A stretch of DNA of 64,000 nucleotides from Agarophyton chilense (GCA_030374765.1 JARGXX010000111.1:930001-994000), one strand, 5' to 3'; shown: positions 42,727 through 54,470, numbered from the stretch's first letter. Notes: generated by a model from the letters alone, not told the origin. Translations and numbers: made by a program.

Positions 42727-42890
42727 ACCGAAACGGCAAAGAAGTCAAAAAGTCAAGAACTCGAAGAATTCGAGAAGTCGAGAAGTCGAGGAATTCGAGA
42801 GGTCGAGAACTCAAAGAAGTCGAGGAATTTGAGAAGTCGAAGAAGTCGAGGAATTTGAGAAGTCCAAGAAGTCGAGAAGCACAGAAGTTG
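42727..42890. repeat. AAGTCGAGA-type minisatellite
   Basis: Irregular repeats of 9-12 bp built from GAAGTC, GAGAAG and GAATTYGAGA words run directly on from the chromodomain frame. Translated, they give Lys/Arg/Glu/Ser-rich sequence. Copy number probably varies. Confidence 0.8.
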
Positions 42891-42968
42891 TTATGACAAG
42901 AGGATGTTTACAACTACTCAAGTCACCTATCCACTAGATGTAGGGGAGTCTATCTCCCTTTGGGACAA

Positions 42969-44677
42969 CTACGCCCCAGTCGAAGGACCAGCCCCACCAC
43001 TATGGGAGACACCAGAATTTGGTTGATAGCTCTGCGCCGCAATGGCTAGAAGCTCTCCCATATCAACTATGTTGAGAAGGACTTCCACAACAATGGATTG
43101 GAGATGAAGGCACATCTCTGCAACCTGCGGATCAACCGTACTCGGTGCGAGCGTCGTAAATCTCCAACCCGCCGGAGCATCCATATCGCCACCCGGACCG
43201 GCTACTCCCATAGGAACGGTCCCTTCAGAGGCGAAGACATCCTCGTCGTCCACGTTTGGATCATCGTTATCGATGGTAACCGGAGCGGTGTCAGAGTATA
43301 CAAATCCTGTTGGATGTCTTGCTGGGATGCCCCGAGTCAGTTGACGCGACGCCCCTGCATGGGCAGCGGTTGTCATCACACCCTCCCATGGGTCGTAATA
43401 CACAAAGTCACCAGCACCTGGAGGCAGGCGTCCCGGAGACTGATCATACGGAGAAGCTTGTCCGCGAGAGCAGTTCGAAGGAGGGACAGTATCACAATCG
43501 ACACTGTCGATGACACTCAGTAGGTAATGAGTTTCACGACAATTCTCGTCAGAGCCCAACGCTGGGTAGAGATTAAGTGCTCGAATGGTTGACTGAAGAG
43601 CAATTAAAAGATACCACGATCGGTTCTGATCATAGGCCTCCCAAAGAATGAATGCCGCAACGCGGGTCGCCCATTCGGCCAGGACCAAGTTCCAGTATCC
43701 GGAGTGCTCATCGGCTAACAACCGTGAACCTATGTAGGTAAGGCACGGAGGAAGTTCTGCGTAAAACCCACGGGGTACTTCGACCTGATTCCACCATCTG
43801 GGAAAGGGTACGTTTTTCCCTCGAAGAAAACGCGGATGAAGGCGTTCAACCTCAATGCTTGGATACGGTACGAAACACCCGAATCGGGAACGAGCTTTTT
43901 GGTCGAAGCGGATCATCTGACAAAAGGATCTCTGAGATTGCCTCTATACATATGGAAATTCCGCTCGGAGAATCGGTCTGCTCCAACACGTCATGTGTGG
44001 AGAAAGCTTTTGAACACCAGGACCATGGTACTCGGCTTTCGGATAGGCAGCTAGGTTATCCCCATAGGATATTTCACCGCGAGTTTGGTAGGATGGAACA
44101 TCAGAGTCAACCGCGATGAAGGTCCTCCAATGGAAGGAACAGAAAATTTGAGCCGTAGGTTCACCCGGAAGGTACTCATCCTCCACATAGGAGTCGATAG
44201 AACCATAGTGGGATGGAACCAGGGGGCTCTGGAATAGAGGAGATTGTCCTAAAAAGGATCTCCCACCACCAACGATTCGCTCGATATCCAACCAGATTCA
44301 TTCTCCGAGACGAGCATCGCTTGAGGCGAATTCCATACGGAAGCGTCGATGAGGTTGTTCACGCAAGGTCGCGAAGTATTTTGAGGAAGCGGGGTTGATA
44401 GGGAACCACTGTGGTGTTTGGATCCCGCGGAGCTCGGCGCACCGGTAGGGACTTGATCGTTGTTGTTCGAAAAGGGATTCATTCCGGTTGGAAACGGTTA
44501 GGTAGGCTGCAATTTAGCAGAAGAGGAGATGTTAGACATATTCGGGCTGAGAGAGTCAGACGAGAGTTTCTTACGAGGAACCGGAACATCGGTGACACCC
44601 ATGATGGAAGTGTAGTATTCTACTATGTCAGGGAATCCGATGGGTTGGTGTTTCGCAAAGTCGCGGTCGGAACTCAT
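42969..44677 (-). pseudogene. Antisense accessory gene aORF of element 2 (most complete copy)
   Basis: On the strand opposite to Pol, about 560 codons can be followed from an ATG at 44,677 to a stop at 42,969. The frame is interrupted by a stop at 44,500-44,498, one frameshift between about 44,300 and 44,249, and a stop at 43,946-43,944. The last open part alone is 315 codons. Landmarks: FPDIVEYY near the start, WNSPQAML and GWISSES (shared with element 1), YIGSRLLADEHSGYWNLV and GAGDFVYYDPWE (shared with element 3), an Asp-rich stretch (DDPNVDDEDVF), and a hydrophobic helix-like segment before a Ser/Gly-rich tail. No known domain, signal peptide or membrane segment is recognised. It ends about 240 bp past the chromodomain, tail to tail. 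Antisense genes downstream of pol are known from some plant gypsy elements; homology to those is not claimed. Confidence 0.7.
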
Positions 44678-45392
44678 AAGTGAGTGTTATCATCAGCATT
44701 GTGATATGAAACGGCATCCTGCATAGGATGCCTAGAGGCAGAATGTTTTAGTGGAACACGTGGCGTCATGGGTCGAGTGGCTTACCACGGCGCGCGCATA
44801 GTTGCGACCCTTCCTAGGGGAATGTCATATTGGCAACGGCGCATGTAGTGGCGATCCACGTGGAGGCCTTTACTACCCTTTGTAGCTAGACGTCCATTAG
44901 GGACCATACCCATACAGTGATTTGGCTAAGTGGCTGACCACTGGGTATTATTTATATATTTATTTGGGCACTCACCCTGGTACACAGTATATAGTGTACC
45001 AGAGGTGAGCGCCGACTCCAAGTAAAGGAGACAACATGGGCATCATGACTATTCTGTTCCTCGCTTAGGATTCCTTAACCGGAGATCCGGACGAGCTATA
45101 ATAGATAGTCAGCCCCCAACCACTTCACGAGCCGTCTCGTACCTACGTTCCACCAACGTTTTACAGTTGCACTGTTCACCGTCGTTGGCGAGTAGTGGCC
45201 TTACACCCCACTTCCAGCTCGCTGGTGTTGTAGCTCTACCACCCCTTTTCCTTCGCCGCAAGCGACCCATCGGCAGTGCGAACGCTGTCGCAGGTGTCTG
45301 CTCTCTCCGTTAGAGCGGATACTACAGGAAGGACTGTTTTTACGCTGTTCGTAAGTCGCTTCGGATTGCGATGTTTCCCCCGTATCCAACTT
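44678..45392. other. Element 2 region between antisense gene and polypurine tract
   Basis: About 700 bp without a supported frame. It would hold the promoter and 5' UTR of the antisense gene. A GTACACAGTATATAGTGTACC palindrome lies near 44,980-45,000. In element 1 the equivalent distance is only about 80 bp. Confidence 0.45.
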
Positions 45393-45406
45393 TAAGGAGG
45401 GGGAGA
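45393..45406 (+). other. Element 2 polypurine tract
   Basis: AAGGAGGGGGAGA directly precedes the TGTGGAGC start of the 3' LTR; it is the same tract as in element 1. Confidence 0.9.
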
Positions 45407-46221
45407 TGTGGAGCAACGCGTGCGCGTATAACCGGTTGGGGCACCATTCATATGGCGTCCGATATATCGTGGACCACGTTCGTGATTTTATGAGTAATAT
45501 TTGTTTTTAGTATTTTAGACACCTTCGAAGGTATGTTAGTTAAGTCTCTACAGTAGAACCGTAGTGGACAGATGGACGTCCAAGGCTGGGGTTACACGCA
45601 TGATACGTGTATGGACCCGATTGGTTTGCACCACTATAAGCTACACGTGTACTTCACTGTCTAGAATAGACTTAAGCGATGGCTTCACCGCCATCCCTAC
45701 CACCAAATAAATGGTAGCCGAGTGCTTGGCTCTAGATTATGTCGCCTACGCGAGTCTCTATCTCTTAACGGGAGGAACCGCGACCGGTTTGGCTAATCTA
45801 TCCTCTTGGGAAGCTCAGGTGTCATTGTATCATTGTTATTGGTGTGTTTCTTTCTTTTTTGGTTTTCCTGTGTTTCGGTCAGTATATCGACTCTGTATAG
45901 GATTATTGTTACCCGTCTTTATTTCGCTTATCCAATGTGGATGCCCCTTTCATAGGTCTGTACGCTTGGTCGTGCGTCCTATTTCGCCGTACATTTTCGC
46001 CCTACACTTTGCCGTTGTCCGCGGAATATCCTTGTCCTTGGATTCCCCTTTGAGTCTTCCTCCTTTTCCTGGGTTCATCCCGTTCGTAGGCATTGTCAGA
46101 ACCACCGTGGTCTTACACCCACGCATTGGTGGCACGAAGGCTCGTTTGCTGAGTTACCCCTCTTCACGAGAGCGGGACTCGAACACCCAAGAGGCATTTC
46201 CCCATATGGGATTGCTCTACA
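45407..46221 (+). repeat. Element 2, 3' LTR
   Basis: 815 bp, TGTGGAGC...GCTCTACA, followed by target duplication ATAAA at 46,222-46,226. Confidence 0.95.
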
Positions 46222-46226
46222 ATAAA

Positions 46227-47150
46227 CTGTGCTTACAAATGATTTTGTAGCCAAGCAAAGAGAGTTTCGAGCCATTTTCATCAAGCTTAAGTGATCTGAT
46301 AAGATTTCAGCCGAACGATGTCGACCTTGTATAAACATTTTTCAGCAGGCTGGAGCGAGAATGCGTCTGGTTTCGGTTCCGGTACCGGCCAGTTCGTCTC
46401 TAACTGCAAGTCGTTTTCGACGCAGAATTCATTTGATTTTTAAATTAAAGTTTTGGTGCTCAGGTGCCGGCCTGAATTTGCGTTATCATCTCAGTGGTCT
46501 GGCGTTTTTCTAAATGAAAGCAGTCCACCAATGAAATCATAAGATTGTCTAGCTGCTCTCAATTTAATTTGACTCTTAATTACACCCGCCCTACCGTTTA
46601 CTACTGAATCTAAGTACTCATTTCATCCGTTCCACAATGCCCTGCCAAGCCTATATTTTTGTACTACTTTTGCGCTTACGACCCGTCAACGGTTCGCTTT
46701 GTTGAGGCCAGCAAAATATCAATTGACTCACAAAAATTCACGGTCGCCCCCGATTCGGGCGACCCTATGGTGTCAGAGCTGCAGGTGGCCGCGATTGGGG
46801 AGGCCGAAATGATGCTGCGCGCTGTGGAACATGGCCAACATGTCCCGACTGTGGACATGGAGGAGGATTTAGTGCATGTGCTGTGGCCGTATTTCTTTGA
46901 ACTTCTAGATGGAATGCCTTTCTTGGTAAGTGCACATGACGTCGACCACTTTATAGTGTATGGTATTCTTAATTTGAATTTTTTGGCACTTGAATTCATA
47001 TGTGCATACGGCTTTATTGATAAAATAAAATGTTTCTTATATGCTTTCATTGTTTTTCATTTTCCTTGTTGTGATTTGTTTGGGTTTTTCTTTTTTGTTG
47101 TGAGGTGACCTTTATAAGTATGCACGTCACAGATTGCAAGAGACATTTTT
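46227..47150. other. Unassigned tract with one GC-rich coding-like stretch
   Basis: Mostly AT-rich without features, but 46,735-46,925 (plus) is GC-rich and reads openly (SGDPMVSELQVAAIGEAEMM, then VDMEEDLVHVLWPYFFELLDG), ending at a donor-like TTG|GTAAGT at 46,926. No partner exon was found, and the family is not recognised. It may be an exon fragment or captured DNA. Confidence 0.35.
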
Positions 47151-48110
47151 GAGTCAAGTTCATGCGGCATAGCAAGCGATTGCCGAGGTGAATTGTGAAG
47201 ATAGAAATTTCGACGTCATTTGTCCTCAAGATAAAGAAGAGGGACACCCTCGTGTCATGGGACATCAAGATTAACCATCGCCATTTTTGCTTGCAGGCAC
47301 GTATGTGCGATTAGTTCCTCTTCAGATACGCTGGCCTGTTTCATCTTTGCACGACAATCCTCTTTGAATGGATGCGATCGATTCTCTGGATTACCAAGCT
47401 ACTTCGCACCATTGTTGAGTAAACGATGGAGCTGGTGGGATACCGCGTGCTGCTGTACATTGACGACTCCTTAGTCACTCCCTGACTAAGAGTTAAAGCT
47501 TAAACCGAGAATGACTCTTAGTAAGCGGATTGAATATTGGAGTCACTATGCTGTCGGCTTGCAAGTACCAGATATCCATTGAAATATGCATGGAAGAAAA
47601 GAAAAGCTGAACTGTTGAGGTTTTCACTTCGACAAGGATCGCCTAAAGGTGTACATTACGTAGACGAAGCTAATCAAGATGCCCTACATTGCCTGGCAGC
47701 TTCTCCTCCTGTTCCGAGGCAGTCACCGTTGGACATCGTCGTAGAAGGTGCAACACTTTTATGGTACGGCGGTCTCTCTCCCTCGTACTACACATCGGCC
47801 TCACTCTCTTTTCCAAGCGCTATTTGTTCTTCGGCTTGTTTCTTTCGGAGCATGAGAAAAGAGGGAACTCTCCGCAGCGAATTTCCGCAGAAAGAGCCCT
47901 CGACGATCTGTACAGGACAGGCGTCGAAAAAGCGCTCATTAAGAGCCATATCGGTGGCGTGCAGAACTTCACCACTGGATGCAGAGCAGTACAATCGCGG
48001 TCTGAAAAGTGGTCTCCCTCGCGATCCACGCGGCCTCAACACCCGTCTTACGCTTCTCGCGCAATTGCCGGTAACCAGGCCGCGGATATGTTGGGCTTCT
48101 GCTAAGTTAG
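47150..48110 (+). pseudogene. Decayed reverse transcriptase of an unclassified retroelement (DIRS-like RT type)
   Basis: Across shifting plus-strand frames an RT core is readable: RDTLVSWDIKINHRHFCL (47,230-47,290), FRYAGLFHLCTTI (47,322-47,360), WITKLLRTIVE (47,390-47,420), and LVGYRVLLYIDDSLVTP with a YxDD box (47,430-47,480). Downstream, LLLFRGSHRW and FYGTAVSL continue as the connection towards RNase H. Stops and frameshifts are frequent. The DIPF-type spacing resembles DIRS-like or related elements rather than Ty3 or Copia, but no tyrosine recombinase was found, so the class is open. LTRs were not identified. Confidence 0.55.
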
Positions 48111-50640
48111 GTTGTTTTCCCAGACTTTGAAACTAGCATTTTGGTCTTTATTGGCGAGAGGAGAGAGCCACGACCTATTGGAGCTCTCGCCATATATAAC
48201 CATGAGGAGAGACACGGCTGGGATTTGTCACAATGAGAAGTCTGGATTCGAAGAGGACAGAAGGTCATTGGGATTGTGGAAGCGTCGGGGTTTCTTTGCT
48301 GCAGAGACTAGAGCCACGATTATCATGATGCGTGAGCGAATGGAAGAACTGGTTTTCTTGCAGTGGGACTTTCCTGAATACATTTCCGAGCCTAAAGTTC
48401 CCTGCTTCCTCCTGTTTTAGATCCGTCATGTGGTAGATTAAGGTCTGAAAGCTGTTGAATCGAGATCGCGACTTATGATGGCAAAGATATGAAATGAAAG
48501 GCCTATAATAGAACTGTTGACCATAAAGGCTGGGTGAAGGCTCTGCACGGTGAATTATTCTGCCAGCGAACTGTCCTGGACGTCGGACTTGGTCAAAACA
48601 TGAGCTACGGAGAGGTCATGGCACAGAATGTGCCTTGGGTACCATCTGGACAACTTCGCATTTGGAGATCAACCAGTGGAGGAAACGCTGGTTGCTTAGA
48701 AAATGTACCTCTTAATTCAGAGGGAAGAGAACTGGAGCAATCGAAGAAAGTGGCTCTGCAACAAATCTTAAGACCTTTCATTGGAGCTGTGGACGATCGA
48801 CTATCGAAAGGTAGTAAGATCGTTGTGTATTGTTAGTTCCGTACTCGCCAGAGCAACCATGATTCATGCACTTGCTCAGCATGCAGTCGCTCTTTTATTT
48901 CCTCCGCTTAACTTATTACAGTCCGCTGCAGCTACAATAATTGCGTCCATGGAACGCTGCTTAGGAAGGGGCCTTTAGCATGATCGCCGAGTGCTGCTAT
49001 GGGCGAGTGGTATTCGAAACGCTATGATGGCATGGACTGGGATAGTGGAAATTACGGAGGGTTCGGAGGCGGCTACAGAGTTCTTTCTGGAACACAAATG
49101 AGCTGCGCAGACGGAGGAAAACAGAAGTAGCCTATTGAACTAAGTTCGGCTTTTCTGAGGCTATAATGTGTGCCACCCGCTTCTGTTCACAGATTGTGGT
49201 GGACAGGGTCACCTTGGCTACCTACAACTCGAGGGCGGGATTGGACTGAACTCTGTAAGACAGTATTGAGCGCCGCGGGCCAGGGTCCTGAAGCAGAAGG
49301 TGTCACTGCTCCAACACGTACCTCTCTCATATCCTCAATAATTGCTGTCTCCATCCACCGCATTAATCAAGGTTAACCCATCGTCCAGAGACATCTGGGT
49401 CTGAATGGTCAAATTATGCGTATGATTACGATTGCAAGTCTGGCAGCGGACCGGATGCCTGACATCAATATGTGCATGGCCTCCCTCTTTGTGTACATCT
49501 TGTAATTCAGCCCAGTATCTCCTGTTTATGTGAGAAACTTTATCGGGAGTATAGCGGTTATACAAATGACCATTATAATCGAACATCGTAAGGAAAAGTC
49601 CAAGCGCAGCCAATTGAGGTTTTCATAATCACAGAGTCTCTCATGGGCCGTTCCTTTTGGATTTGATGCGGAAATGGTAGTCTAAGCGCCACAATAGCTG
49701 TAAATTTAGGCGCTCGAACAAGGGGAGTACTTGTTCCACTTATCAACCATCTATGTGGCCGATGGCTTCATATGAGGCCAATTTTCATTGTTTTGTACTT
49801 CCGCAATAGATAAGATCTACAAGCTTTGAAAGACTTTTACATATTTGTGAAGCATATGACTTTGATAGCATCTGCTTTCGATATATGCAATACTAGATGG
49901 TTTAACGAGATGAAAACTCTCGACATGTTTTTCCAGATCGGTTTGAAACCAAAAATACTTCGTTAATTTTTTATTTGCCCCTAGCTAGAGCAAAACCTCC
50001 GGTGTGTTATATAAAATTTCGAAATGTATAGACTGAAATAGATTGGATTTCATTTCTATATGTATTGGCATTCTAACGAGGGAGATCTCTTTTTTATATC
50101 TCCTAGACTCACTCACAGGCTCGCTCTCAGCGGTAGCCAATCGTCTGATATGCGACCATAATTAACGCCAAAGTATGAGCAGAATGATTTCAACCAGGGA
50201 ACTGGCATATCTTTTCCTCACAACACAATCACCTCGTATTCCTCATTGCCAAAAAATCCCGTGTGTTTGTCTCTTTTTCCACAGACACAAAATGACCATG
50301 AGTGAGGGTTCGGACGAAGAGGCTGCCTCGATAATTTTCTTAAAAAATCGCGCAGCTACGTTTTTGTCAACACTTGGCGCTTTCATCAGCATCGAAAGAA
50401 CTTATGTTCTTATAGGGAGACCAAAAGAAACTCGCAACATTTACCGAAGAGAAAGTAATTCGACATCATTCTGTCTTGGAGACGATTCGGTTCATCCCTT
50501 ACGTACGTTTCTCAGAAGAGTTTCTGTTCTTTTGGCCCTGTTTCTAAAGCTCCGGAATGGTATTTGTTCCAAAGTTCCACAATTATGGACTTCAGTAAAG
50601 GATGTTGCTCGTAATGCAGGGATAAGTATTGATTATAAGT
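48111..50640. other. Unassigned tract, possible retroelement debris
   Basis: Several open frames of 60-180 codons occur (for example plus 48,112-48,420, plus 50,175-50,708 and minus 49,335-49,613, the latter with CQTCNRNH). None could be assigned. The right end (50,283-50,640) lies just upstream of the Copia zinc knuckle and may be part of that gag. Confidence 0.35.
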
Positions 50641-50680
50641 GTGTAAGGTCATGTGTGGAAGGTTTCGAAAACGGATGCGC
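50641..50680 (+). repeat. 40-bp direct repeat bracketing the Copia element, left copy
   Basis: GTGTAAGGTCATGTGTGGAA plus about 20 more bases recurs at 54,538-54,577 with four or so mismatches. The left copy lies in the presumed gag, the right copy just after RNase H. Confidence 0.85.
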
Positions 50681-50716
50681 AATTGGCAGAGAAGAACAGA
50701 AGAACTAAATGCAACA

Positions 50717-51085
50717 AATGTGGGAAGTTCGGACACTGGGCTGGCGATCACAGAGAAGATGGCTCTCTCAAGGCAGGATTCAAATCTTAGGATGCTGCGC
50801 CAACGCAAGTGACAGAACAGAAGAATTTCCTGTTTTTTCAACACGGTGACTCTAGGAAACGAGTCGCATCCCTATCACAATTTCATTGAACCACTTCTTG
50901 ATGACAGAGCCCCCTACAGTGGCATTGGCATGAAAGAGCTGCATGTCATCAAGGACATGGTATGTCCTGACTGGAATGTGAAGTTGGACCCGATCTCTGA
51001 CACAATTGCCGATCGTTCAAACTGGCAGTACGGAAGTGGCAACAAGAAGAGTGAGCCTCGTCGCATACTTAGCTCTATTGTTTGA
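50717..51085 (+). pseudogene. Copia (plus) zinc knuckle and protease remnant
   Basis: CNKCGKFGHWAGDH has the spacing of a CCHC knuckle, with the last Cys replaced by His. The frame 50,846-51,085 has LLDDRAPYSGIGMKEL, which resembles a protease start with the active-site triad altered. Confidence 0.5.
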
Positions 51086-51133
51086 AGCGCTCGTTCTAAT
51101 GCAGGCAACATTGTCAATGTCAGGAATGTCGTT

Positions 51134-52282
51134 GTGGAAGGATCTACGCCGTGGGTGATTGGAAGGAATGTGACGCAGTACTGCAACATAATGCACTTGC
51201 ACGGGAACGTCTTGCAACTACCCACCACTGCTGGATGTATCACGACAGACATTATCTCACTGACGATCAGGGATATGCACTCCTATGTCCCGCATACTGT
51301 GTTCACGCATCCATCTGACCACATGACGCCCCTGAACCAGAAGGCGTTGTTCTCTGGAACGACCAAGCTGGATGAGGACGCAGCCAACCGACCATGGACG
51401 GAAGTGAAGAAGATAGTAGACAAAGTCCACCATCACGTGTGTGGTCACTCCCCCCACTCAGACATAAGAATTCTGCTCGAGCGCAACGGTTTATGGAGCG
51501 ACCATGTAGCTGACTATCTTCAGCAGAAACTGGAGAGGTGTATAGTATGTCCGACGACGGCAAGACCACAGCCGACCAGGAAAGTCTCCCTTCCGAACAT
51601 GACCAGATCCTTTCACGAACTAGTGTGTGTCGACCACTTGTACCTTGATGAGCATTGTTTTATGCACATCATGGATGCCTAAACACAGTACTCTGCAGGA
51701 GCAATCGTAGAAGCCACGACGATGAATGCAGCCATTTCTGTAATGGATGCACATTGGATCTTTCCCTTTTGGACACCCCAAGCTGTCCTGTTCGACCCAG
51801 CCTTTGACAGCGAGATCTTTCGTAGCTACCTTAAAAAGCTAGATTCAGAAGCGAGATCCATCCCGCCTCGAAGACATAACAAAAACGTGTTGGAGTCGAA
51901 AAACAGAATTATTTGCGACATCTTTTTAAGGTTGAAGGAGCCCGATCCTGCAGGCACCACGAATCGAGCTCCATTGCTAGTACAGCAGTCGTTGAGAGTT
52001 GCGAACGACCTCTACGGAAACGATGTAATGTCAGCTCACGAATTGGCGAAGGGGTATACTAGACTAATTGAACAAGGGTCTGAGCCGAGTATCATCCCCG
52101 AAAACCTCCTAGAGACGCACCACCAGCTACTCGCCAAGCGCAAGCTGACTTTGATTCTGCGATCGAAGGCGGTGCAAGAATTTCCTGTCGCAGTAGGAAG
52201 CACCGTCCAGATCTTCATCAAGCACCAGAACGAGAAGAGGGGAAGATGGTCTCAACCCAAGCCTGTCTGTCGTATGATATAG
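51134..52282 (+). pseudogene. Copia (plus) integrase
   Basis: A single frame, interrupted by one stop at 51,680-51,682. The zinc module reads VHHHVCGH...CIVC, followed by FHELVCVDHLYLD (first Asp), LFDPAFDSEIF (second Asp) and RRHNKNVLESKNRI (Glu). The zinc, catalytic and C-terminal parts cover about 380 codons. The frame runs on to 52,282 but overlaps the next frame from 52,246, marking a frameshift. Confidence 0.75.
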
Positions 52283-53960
52283 CAAGCCGGACTGTAACCG
52301 TACCTGGCAAGAATGGCAGAAAGTTAAGAGCCGCAATTGAAGATGTAAGGCCTGCAATGCAGAATAACGAGCTAGCAGCCGCTGTACAGGATGCAGTTGA
52401 CGACCGGGACAGAAGCTTATCAGAGGTGATGGACAATGTTTGTGAAGGCTCAGAGACCACAGTCCCGCGTTCTGCATCTCATGGCAGTCCACCAAGAAGC
52501 ACTCAGCGCTTTGACGCTGACTTTGGTCCTCCTGAACACAACCTCTCAGCATCTCAAGTTCAAGGCGACTTCCCAGACCTACAGCAAAGCACGTCTGACG
52601 ATTATGTAGCTACTAGTATGCCGATTGTTGGAGATATGATCCAATTCTACTGGCCAACCGACAACAAGTTTTACGGAGGTACTGTAGCGCAGCAGAACCA
52701 GAGGACTGGGAAGTATTCCATCAACTACCTTGACGGAGACAAAGAAGCATTTAAGTTGGAAGCCGAGAAGTGGAAGTTTATGGAAGCAGATTCGACAGTG
52801 GAAGAAGAAGAAAGTGACGGATCGAATGAACACGAAGCTACTGTACTCGAAGGCCATGAAACGCAACTGTCCCCCGGACAAAAACTGGAAAGCGTTAAGC
52901 GAAGCACTATTGAGACGTACCACAAGGCTCTTGGAACGAACGATTTTATGTTACACCAAGCTCAACGGATGCCACCCTTTGTAACCCAGAATGCTTATGA
53001 TAGAGAAGAAAACTCTTTCAAACGAACTGTTAGAGAAACAACAGTTCCAGAAGTACCCCAGAACGCGAACGTGATCACAAGCCACGTGTTCTACAAAGTG
53101 AAAAAGTGCGATGACAGAAGTCTCACAATGAAGGCCAGAATTGCAGTGCATGGAAACAAAGACAGTAAGAAGCACACGTTGAAGACAGACTCCCCAACCT
53201 GTCCCCGTGTTGGAACTCGCTATCTGTGTTCCCTCGCCACCACTTATAAGTGGACAATCTCTGAGATAGATTTCAAGAGCGCTTTTTTGCAGAAGGGGGC
53301 TCAAAGAAAGGTGTATGTTATCCCGCCACGTGAGTGCACTACGAGAACAATACACTATTGGCTACTCCTTTCAGCTGCATATGGTTTAGTGAATGCCGGA
53401 GCGAAATGGCAGGAAATCACTGACACCTTTCTACTTGATATTGGGTTTCTACAGTTGTTGTATGTACCCTAGCTGTTTTATAGGGCGTCAAGCAGTGAAC
53501 TCCGGACCTTAGCTCTCAAGCTAGTCGATGACATACTGTTTGCAGAACCATGCCATAGAATCACGCAAGTTATTAACAGGGTGAAGAATGACTACAAGCT
53601 TGGATCTGTGGTGTATGGACCTGGTAGTATTCAGTTCTACGGTCTGGAAGTCACTCAGAAAGAAGAGTTTGGCATCAAGATACACGGAGAGGACAAGTTG
53701 CAGTGCTTCGAACTTCCAGTAATCAGTCGAGTGAGGCGTAAGGAGCCAGAAGGCACACCTACAACCATTGAACTAGAAAGGTTCAGCTCCCTCAACAGCT
53801 CTATTGGATGGCTTGGCATTGCGGCTTCGCCATTTTGTGCACATGATGCCAGTTTTCTACAGCAGGAGGGACCATTACCCTATATCAAGGATCGTTTGAC
53901 ACAGGTAAATGTCTTGAAAGGTCTAAAGAAGAGAGGCACAACAGTTAGCTACTGTAGACC
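52246..53960 (+). pseudogene. Copia (plus) Tudor-like domain and reverse transcriptase
   Basis: A 408-codon open frame (52,246-53,472), then RT continues to about 53,960 in another frame. The acidic linker contains VGDMIQFYWPTDNKFYGGTV...YSINYLDGDKEAFKLEAEKW, which has the YWP/D-x-WY-G/YxDGD/E-x-W pattern of Tudor-like domains in PDS5/EMSY-type chromatin proteins. RT follows: TSHVFYKVKKC, MKARIAVHGNKD, SEIDFKSAFLQ, then LVDDILFAEPCHRI (a YxDD box with Leu for Tyr) at 53,520-53,560. RT copies RNA into cDNA. The Tudor-like module may bind modified histones; that role is inferred. Confidence 0.75.
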
Positions 53961-53989
53961 CCTTCAACTGAAGCAATGTGCGCATCACT

Positions 53990-54470
53990 CGTTGTGTTTT
54001 CAGATGCAAGCCGCGCATCGGACTATGGGCAACTGAGATTTGTATCTGGACTGTTGCTAGGTGAACTCCGCGAAGACTCCGTCTTTCATGTTATTTCATA
54101 GAGTTTGCACAAGTCACGCCATCCAGTCAAATCAATTGGTTTAGCTGAGACTTTGGCGGCTGGTAAAGACATTGACGGTGGTATGGTCTTGACAGAAGCG
54201 TACAAGATGGTACTAGGGATACATGTCAGCCTCTGGATCGAAGTTGATTCCAAAGATCTCTATGCCACTTTATCTTATTGCCGTCACGCTACCGATCGAT
54301 CGATTCGCGCCACGTTAGCGTCATAAGGTATGAGTTCGAGACTAAGAAGATCGTTCGCATGTTGTGGATACCTGAAAACTGTAACTAAGCCGATCCACTG
54401 ACGAACTTGGATAGACCAGTGGCCACACCATTGGAACTAGTGAGATTAAATGGAAAGATATCTATGGATT
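53990..54470 (+). pseudogene. Copia (plus) RNase H
   Basis: VVFSDASRASDYGQL gives the first catalytic Asp, GGMVLTEAYKMV the Glu, and EVDSKDLYATLSYCR the next Asp. After a shift, FETKKIVRMLWIPEN and ADPLTN are the typical end of Copia RNase H. One in-frame stop and one frameshift are present. Confidence 0.7.

Larger units (their letters stand above)
39571..46221 (+). mobile_element. Ty3/gypsy element 2, gag/PR/RT-deleted, with antisense gene
   Basis: 6,651 bp flanked by a 5-bp duplication ATAAA (39,566-39,570 and 46,222-46,226). LTRs of 817 and 815 bp differ at several percent of sites, so it is older than element 1. The PBS is the same as in element 1. The internal part starts with what may be the first codons of gag (MSQPASTSRK) and passes within about 30 codons straight into the integrase core, so the rest of gag, protease, RT and RNase H were deleted. 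Integrase, GPY module and chromodomain follow, then a minisatellite, the antisense gene on the minus strand and a polypurine tract. Confidence 0.93.

Noticed and set aside
46926-47296. Intron from GTAAGT at 46,926 to TTGCAG at 47,296
   Set aside because: The sequence just before 47,296 already reads as RT (DTLVSWDIK...HRHFCL) continuing past the supposed acceptor, so no splice is needed.
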